Source: Caldiserica bacterium UBA4770
GTDB lineage: Bacteria; Caldisericota; Caldisericia; Caldisericales; Caldisericaceae
Length of the DNA stretch: 64,000 nt
Direction: 5' to 3'
Assembly (NCBI GenBank): GCA_002403335.1
Contig: DHHO01000012.1
Span: 35,275-99,274, forward strand
Position numbers and translations under genes: made by a program. Every line of letters begins with the position of its first letter. The stretch's first letter is position 1. This document shows, piece after piece, positions 58,823-64,000 of this stretch. The notes beneath the pieces are model-generated. The model was not told where the DNA came from, searched no databases, and saw nothing but the letters and a program-made list of their open reading frames with translations.

Positions 58823-60532
58823 ATGTTTGATATGGAAAAACTTTTAGGGGAGTTTCACCCAGAAAATGCCCTTGAAATAGAAAGGCTCATTTCCACCCTG
58901 CACCGTGCAAAGGGAAGCCACGAGTACCTCAAGGCAGTTGAGCTCATAAAAAATTACACAGGAGTGGGAAACATCATTTCTTATCCTATGGATAGAGTTT
59001 ACGAAACATGGAAGGCGCCTGTCGGGTTCAACATACTCAAAGGGCACCTTAAAATTATTTCTCCAAAGGAGAAATACATCCTGAAAGATGCAACCCTTGA
59101 GCCAATCAGAGTCATATTTCTTTCGGGGAATTCTCGTGGTATAAAAAGGTTCAGAGTAATAGATGTAGGGACAGGCGAAGAGGAAACACGGTATCCAGCA
59201 GAAGCCTCAGGACAAGCCATACTTGCAAACGGAGACCCAACGAAGGTTTTTCACAATGCAAAAAGATGTGGTGCAAGCTGTGTACTTATTTATCATATGA
59301 GAGCACAGGACCCTCAGGCAAAAAGGACCCCTGAACTTCTCCCTGACGCTGTAAATTATGCCTCTTTTCCTTACTATTCTCAGGGGGAGCTTTTTGGATT
59401 TTCACTAAGCTATTTGCAGTATAGAGAGCTTGCTAAACTTGCAAAAGATGGCCTTGAGGTAGAGGCAGAGCTTGAAGTTGACAAAGGTACAAATGAACTT
59501 CAGGTACTTGAGGCAACAACAGCTGAGGATGAATACCCGTTGCCAATTCTCCTCACTGCGCACCTCTGCCATCCGAAACCCGGTGCAAACGATAATGCAA
59601 GCGGAGCAGCTTTGCTTGCCGAAATCATAAAGGTTATCTCAAAATTTAACCTTGAAAGAACGATAATTGCCCTCTGGATTCCCGAGATGTATGGCACAAT
59701 TCCCTATATTACAGACCACAAACTTAGCTGCTATTGCGGTATAAACCTCGATATGGTAGGGGAGAACCAGACACTTACACATTCAACCTTAGATGTGGTA
59801 ACCACTCCATGGTCACTTCCCTCATTCATTGCAGAGCTTGTTTCAGCAAACCTTGAGACCCTGCGTTTCCGAATGCAGCAGGGGCACTATACAGGTGGCT
59901 CTGACCATTATATCTTTGATGATTCAACTGTTATGATACCCTTTGTATCCTTAACCCAGTGGCCTGACAAGTTTTACCACTCAAGCGAGGACACTCCCGA
60001 TAAGTCTGATGTTGAATCCTTTCGCTGGATAGGGGAGGCTGTCCTTAAAACTATTTACCAGATAAATTTTGGAATACCTGAAGAGACATTCAATAAAGTT
60101 AAGGCGATACTTATTTCAAACTTTATGAAAGATGTGAAGAAAGACCCCCTCATAGTTAACTGGCTTGGATACAGATGCTATAAAAGCCTGGAACTTCTCT
60201 CCGACTTTGGCGACACTAAAAGCGAAATGCAGTTCATACTGCCAAAGTTTGATTCCGGAGTATTACCTCAAAAAAGGCATGTGAAGAACTTTACAGGCCC
60301 ACTCGGGGACATCTGGACAAGCGAAGAGGAAGACTGGCAAAGAGAGCTCGAAAAGAAGATACCTTCAATAAGAGATTTTCTTTATGAACTTTTAAATTTC
60401 CTCGAGGTGGGATATACACTTTCAGAGTCAGCCACTATTGCAAAGAAAGAGTTCGGCATCAAAGAGGATATAAGCAAGGAAGTTGATTATTTTATACAGA
60501 GGTTAAAGGACCAGGGGTTAATCACCCTGTAG
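58823..60532 (+). CDS. DUF4910 / M28-like aminopeptidase
   Basis: 569 residues from MFDMEKLLGEFHPEN. An inserted PA-like beta domain (residues ~60-215) is followed by the M28-type zinc core: LLTAHLCHPKPGANDNASGAALLAE (His, Asp), ALWIPEMYGT (Glu), GINLDMVGE (Asp), TGGSDHYIF and KFYHSSEDTPDKSD (His). A winged-helix-like tail follows (GYTLSESATIAKKEFGIKEDISKEVDYFIQRLK). Start with GAGGTG; an in-frame ATG at 58802 lacks one. Probably a cytoplasmic peptidase. Confidence 0.85.
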   Translation: MFDMEKLLGEFHPENALEIERLISTLHRAKGSHEYLKAVELIKNYTGVGNIISYPMDRVYETWKAPVGFNILKGHLKIISPKEKYILKDATLEPIRVIFLSGNSRGIKRFRVIDVGTGEEETRYPAEASGQAILANGDPTKVFHNAKRCGASCVLIYHMRAQDPQAKRTPELLPDAVNYASFPYYSQGELFGFSLSYLQYRELAKLAKDGLEVEAELEVDKGTNELQVLEATTAEDEYPLPILLTAHLCHPKPGANDNASGAALLAEIIKVISKFNLERTIIALWIPEMYGTIPYITDHKLSCYCGINLDMVGENQTLTHSTLDVVTTPWSLPSFIAELVSANLETLRFRMQQGHYTGGSDHYIFDDSTVMIPFVSLTQWPDKFYHSSEDTPDKSDVESFRWIGEAVLKTIYQINFGIPEETFNKVKAILISNFMKDVKKDPLIVNWLGYRCYKSLELLSDFGDTKSEMQFILPKFDSGVLPQKRHVKNFTGPLGDIWTSEEEDWQRELEKKIPSIRDFLYELLNFLEVGYTLSESATIAKKEFGIKEDISKEVDYFIQRLKDQGLITL

Positions 60533-60824
60533 ACCTGACATCTTCTTGAGGTAAGGAGCAGAGGCACCCTGAAAAACCTATGCCCTATGCAGTAGTTGAA
60601 CTTTGCAAAGAAAAAGATAAAGCTCCCAAACAGCAAAATATATTTCAGATATTTGCTTGAGGATAAAATAATGCTGTTGAAGTATAATATACGGAATCAA
60701 AAAGAATAAAGAAGAAAGATTTACAATATTATAAACGGCCCGATGATCTTGCATCACTTGCAGGCGAAACATCTGTCTAAGAGCATCAGCCTGAACCACA
60801 CAACTGCTAACAACCGAAGTTATG
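60533..60824. other. Intergenic region with possible HTH remnant
   Basis: A plus-strand frame near 60705-60777 reads KKDLQYYKRPDDLASLAGET and then SV-stop, resembling the start of a Crp/Fnr-type helix-turn-helix (DLASLAGxT). It is too short and lacks a start. Nothing else recognised. Confidence 0.3.
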
Positions 60825-61553
60825 CTATTTTTTCCTTTTAGCAATGAGACTGTATATAGTGCCTGCATATATCGTCTCGCTTTCGCCAACCTGATTAAGT
60901 ATTTCAATTGCTTGGTGCAGTAGATTTTCCGCCAGATTTTCGTTATTAATTTTCTTGCATTCCTCTTCAATTACTTCAAGATGTTCTTTAAGTAGTTCTT
61001 TTTCCCACGGGGTTTTATCATAAAGCAATTCTATAGTCTCGACTTTCCATTCCAGAAGTTCAAGTAATCCTGCAGTGTATTCAGATGGATACCATACTAA
61101 TATAGGTTCACCATTTGCAAGGTAAGAAACAGCGTTTTCGATTCTAAATAATTCCTCCACAAGATGAGACCTCTCCGTCTGATAACTGGATAAAGGATTA
61201 TAATCGTTTACCACTATCAGTGCCTTATTTTTTGCTATTCTTGTTAATTCCTTAAATATGAGAAACAAATCCACAGGTGTAACAACATTTATAAGCATGT
61301 GAGCTGTTATAAGATCAATGGTTTCTTCCTCTAAAAAGTCCAATTTTTGCAAATCCGCTTTGATAAATTTGACATTTTTAATGTACTTTTTAGAAAGCCT
61401 TTTGAAAGCGTAATCCAGGTGTTCTTGATTATTACTAATTGAGTAAACTAACTTCGCACCTTTTTTAGCTAACCAGAGTGTCGTGTTCCCTGCACCAGTT
61501 CCAGCTTCTAAACATACCAAACCCTTTACATTAATTTCATCCATTACACTCAT
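60825..61553 (-). CDS. SAM-dependent methyltransferase (class I)
   Basis: 242 residues. Motif I VCLEAGTGAGNTTLWLAKKGA, then SISNNQEHLDYAFKRL, FIKADLQKLDFLEEETIDLITAHMLI and IAKNKALIVVNDYNP. Substrate not known. AAGGAAGTG site. Alone on its strand before the HicB-DinB gene. Confidence 0.88.
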   Translation of the reverse strand: MSVMDEINVKGLVCLEAGTGAGNTTLWLAKKGAKLVYSISNNQEHLDYAFKRLSKKYIKNVKFIKADLQKLDFLEEETIDLITAHMLINVVTPVDLFLIFKELTRIAKNKALIVVNDYNPLSSYQTERSHLVEELFRIENAVSYLANGEPILVWYPSEYTAGLLELLEWKVETIELLYDKTPWEKELLKEHLEVIEEECKKINNENLAENLLHQAIEILNQVGESETIYAGTIYSLIAKRKK

Positions 61554-61648
61554 ATTTCACTTCCTTCCAGTGTTTACTTGTAGTAATTTTGCCTACCCTT
61601 CCCCGCATAAATGGCCTTGCCGAAATTTGGGCAAATGAAGTATAGCCT

Positions 61649-62422
61649 TTATTTTTTATTATACGAAGTTACATCCATAAAATGGAAAGGGTCATCATAT
61701 CCATCAATCATCCCCAATTGTCGTTGCTTCTCTAAAATTCTTGTCATTGCTTTGCCGTGTATTCTGTCATGCCAGATAAATCTTCTGAGAATTTTTTTGA
61801 GAGTCCACAGTTCATTGTCCACATCAAATACTATGGAGTTATTATTTTTGAAATTCAATTCCCTGATCTTCTCTGTACAAAATTTCCCGGTTTCCATGAA
61901 GCCTTCTTCTTTCTCCTCAAACTCATATCCGGTTCTTGAAAGATAATAGTACTGGCACACTTTTACATGGTCAAATATCTCCTGAATAGTAGTAAGATTA
62001 TCTCCGTAAAAAGTCTTTCTAATCCTTGCATCATCTACCCAATCTTTAAATTTGGTACTGGTATAAAGTCTTAAAAAGGTCTCCCCAGAGAACCAGGCTA
62101 AATTGAGTAAGTCTTTAAATTCTTCTTCGTCCATCGTTTCCTTGTCAGCTTCCAGCAAAATTTCATTATCTGCATCCTCAACCATCAGTGAACTTCTATG
62201 CATCTGAACTACTTTAACACTATAATCGTGCTTCTTTTCCATATTCAACCATTTTAGATATAGATTGACTTCTTGATTTACTTTAGCAATGGCTTCATTT
62301 TTTGTTTTACCCCTAACGAATGCACCGGGCAATTCGACTATGAATCCCAAATATCCCTTTCCGTTAGTCTCAAATGCTATAGAAACTACATCAGGTAACT
62401 TTAGCCGTGGAAGCGCTGGCAT
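61649..62422 (-). CDS. HicB-like domain fused to DinB-like domain
   Basis: 257 residues. Residues ~10-65 are HicB-like (VSIAFETNGKGYLGFIVELPGAFVRGKTKNEAIAKVNQEV in pieces). Residues ~85-250 look like a DinB/YfiT four-helix metal enzyme: LLNLAWFSGETFLRL, EIFDHVKVCQYYYLSRTGYEFE and IWHDRIHGKAMTRIL (His ligand candidates). No HicA toxin is adjacent, so this is not an ordinary antitoxin. Function unknown. Confidence 0.7.
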   Translation of the reverse strand: MPALPRLKLPDVVSIAFETNGKGYLGFIVELPGAFVRGKTKNEAIAKVNQEVNLYLKWLNMEKKHDYSVKVVQMHRSSLMVEDADNEILLEADKETMDEEEFKDLLNLAWFSGETFLRLYTSTKFKDWVDDARIRKTFYGDNLTTIQEIFDHVKVCQYYYLSRTGYEFEEKEEGFMETGKFCTEKIRELNFKNNNSIVFDVDNELWTLKKILRRFIWHDRIHGKAMTRILEKQRQLGMIDGYDDPFHFMDVTSYNKK

Positions 62423-62494
62423 ATTAAAACCACCTTAGCAATTTCATATAACATTCCGAGTATATCCAAAGACCTGCAAAGCCACCCAATTTCT

Positions 62495-63280
62495 CTATGC
62501 TTGCTCTCCTTTATTGGTTACATCCCAAAGGCTACATATCTTAGAAACAAACTCCAAACAAAAACCCATCAATTGTTTGATTTCCTCTTGAGTAAGAGAC
62601 CTCGCTTCCCATTTTTCCCACAATTCAAAACTCTGAGAGATGACCCTACATAATTCGCTCTCTTGTGCATAAATCTCTTGAAAAGCCAGAACGGTTTCCT
62701 TCTTTCCACTCACATATTTGCCTTCGCCACAGAGAGAAAGAGAAGCCGTTCTAAAGATAGTTGAAAATGCTTGACTGACCAGCATATCATTACCTGATTC
62801 AGAGGAATAAGATAAGTGCTTGATCAGACTACATATCCCACCAAGGGCTTGCCTGGCTAAGGCCATTTCCTGTTCCCTTGTTGGTTTTTGGATAAGTGTT
62901 TTAATTTCGCCACCATAGAGAAGTTTTCCTGTATTTATAAAATTGTGGTACTCAAAACCTGAGCCAAGCCAGGATTTACCTTCTTTAATTTCATCAATCG
63001 TAGTAAGTGAAATTCCAATAGGCTCTGAGTGCACTTCCATTAAAGCACTGAGATGTTTTATAGCTATTTTTCTTGTTTTATCTTTGAGTTCCTTCTCTAT
63101 TTCTTCTTTCTTACCACTTACAACTATATAAATGTCGATATCACTTCGGCCTGGCGAAAAATCTCCTCTTGCCACACTGCCTCCAAGGTAAATGGCTACA
63201 ACATCATCCTTATAGATAGGTGCCTTACACTCTTCAATTACTTCTTCTATGGCTTCTAAATAGTCTTTTTTCGATAACAT
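62495..63280 (-). CDS. Nucleotidyltransferase-fold protein (aminoglycoside adenylyltransferase-like)
   Basis: 261 residues. YLGGSVARGDFSPGRSDIDIYIVV is the GSxxxGxxxxxSDxD motif of nucleotidyltransferases. The C-terminal helical domain (LARQALGGICSLIKHLSY.., CRVISQSFELWEKWEARSLTQEEIKQLMGF) is like aadA/KNT-type enzymes. May adenylylate a small molecule; resistance is possible but not shown. Confidence 0.82.
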   Translation of the reverse strand: MLSKKDYLEAIEEVIEECKAPIYKDDVVAIYLGGSVARGDFSPGRSDIDIYIVVSGKKEEIEKELKDKTRKIAIKHLSALMEVHSEPIGISLTTIDEIKEGKSWLGSGFEYHNFINTGKLLYGGEIKTLIQKPTREQEMALARQALGGICSLIKHLSYSSESGNDMLVSQAFSTIFRTASLSLCGEGKYVSGKKETVLAFQEIYAQESELCRVISQSFELWEKWEARSLTQEEIKQLMGFCLEFVSKICSLWDVTNKGEQA

Positions 63281-63397
63281 TGTTTATCCTCCTAATAATG
63301 GTTCTACCAGGCATTTAAGCGTATCTAAGGTCCTCTACAATGGAATGTTGGCAAAGTAATAGCCAATGTCAGAAATATTTTATTATATGAAGTCGCT

Positions 63398-63976
63398 CTA
63401 ATTAACATTTTTCTTCTCTAATTTTTTTAGAAACTGCTCAGCTTTCTTCCTGGTAGAGTTCCGCTTATTTTTAGTTTGTCGTTCAACAAATTTAATTACC
63501 GTTTCCCTATCTTCTAACTGGCCAAAATATGGCATTATTGCCATGATGACTTTTCCGATTACAATATTATGACATTCATCTGTGTCATAAGTGTAATTCT
63601 CGACTTTTAAAAGCTCGTCAGTAATTTTTCTTTGATATTCAGGTTTAACTGTAGCTATATCAGTCAAAGCTGCGACGGCATGATTAGCAGTAATTAGCTT
63701 GCCAGTATTCAACAATTCGAATAGTTTAACCATTAATCGATCAACTTTCTTTTCCTTGTCCACCTTAGCAAGATGTCCAATGATGTCGATTGCCATCCAT
63801 TTGAGAATTTTGTTTTCGTTATCCAGAAGTTTTGCAAAGTAATCAAAATGAGGATATAGTTCATCAGGATTCTCCTTTGCAATGGCTAAGAGATTTTTTG
63901 CACAACCATATTTTATCTTGGGGTCTTCTGATGATAAGTCCTCAAAATGTACCTTGTTTATTTTTGCTTGTTTCAT
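63398..63976 (-). CDS. HEAT-repeat-like protein
   Basis: 192 residues of paired helices: EDPKIKYGCAKNLLAIAKENPDELYPHFDYFAKLLDNENKILKWMAIDIIGHLAKVD, ANHAVAALTDIATVKPEYQRKITDELL and the basic tail NKRNSTRKKAEQFLKKLEKK, read in pieces. HEAT repeats usually bind proteins. GGAGGCGAAACT before the ATG. Last gene on the window's right edge. Confidence 0.75.
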   Translation of the reverse strand: MKQAKINKVHFEDLSSEDPKIKYGCAKNLLAIAKENPDELYPHFDYFAKLLDNENKILKWMAIDIIGHLAKVDKEKKVDRLMVKLFELLNTGKLITANHAVAALTDIATVKPEYQRKITDELLKVENYTYDTDECHNIVIGKVIMAIMPYFGQLEDRETVIKFVERQTKNKRNSTRKKAEQFLKKLEKKNVN

Positions 63977-64000
63977 AGTTTCGCCTCCATATTTCTTTTA

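Noticed and set aside
60578..60970. 130-codon minus-strand frame overlapping the methyltransferase gene
   Set aside because: Overlaps the methyltransferase 3' end in another frame; composition (Ile/Tyr/Leu/Lys-rich) is not convincing.

Overview
The window reads as a contiguous piece of an AT-rich, probably anaerobic, peptide- and amino-acid-fermenting bacterium. Strong Shine-Dalgarno sites (AGGAGG), TTGACA/TATAAT promoters, lipoprotein signals and SLH domains are common. The core order rapZ-yvcK-whiA-rpoN-gap-pgk-secG is of the type seen in Firmicutes and some deep-branching thermophiles. A Caldisericota-, Coprothermobacterota- or Dictyoglomota-like origin is my guess from overall style; nothing in the window (for example an rRNA gene) fixes it.

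Layout. 1-2200: RuBisCO-like protein translationally coupled to an FGGY sugar kinase. 2870-6080: regulator, radical SAM enzyme and flippase-like membrane protein in one unit, flanked on both sides by a short palindromic interspersed repeat. 6547-14007: core block of rapZ, yvcK, whiA, rpoN, gap, a GNAT enzyme, pgk, secG and three tRNA genes, including an unusual tRNA-Leu(AAG). 14802-19941: defence island with an AIPR protein and a restriction-modification cassette (two PD-(D/E)xK-type proteins, one frameshifted; a C5 methyltransferase; Vsr). 20390-30368: envelope genes, including an ECF sigma factor cassette, a Memo-CapA fusion, a DUF3160 protein and a DUF2202/DUF4405 pair. 30454-36680: the most striking part. 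A secreted M6 metalloprotease lies behind two tandem cyclic-di-GMP-II riboswitches, and next to it a 1157-residue SLH-anchored surface protein with a long polyproline linker lies behind a third. 37821-40875: complete ECF vitamin/ion transporter. 41838-46574: TAXI-type TRAP transporter with a DapB-like dehydrogenase. 48496-53197: a D-amino-acid-type cluster (racemase, PLP lyase, NhaC antiporter, RidA, DauR-like regulator). 53753-63976: lipoprotein, M3 and M28-like peptidases, CDF transporter, methyltransferase, HicB-DinB fusion, nucleotidyltransferase and HEAT-repeat protein.

How it fits together. Many genes serve peptide and amino-acid use or the cell surface. The new-looking element is a local c-di-GMP regulon: three class-II aptamers control a secreted protease and a surface-anchored polyproline protein. 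The third aptamer has a clear translational ON mechanism, because the P1 3' strand can otherwise pair with the Shine-Dalgarno sequence. Clostridioides difficile likewise places an adhesin and a Pro-Pro protease under c-di-GMP riboswitches. The window also holds several decayed genes: a stalk protein with TGG changed to TGA, a frameshifted zinc peptidase, a Yip1 fragment, an AAA ATPase fragment and a frameshifted restriction subunit. These point to recent gene loss or to assembly errors.
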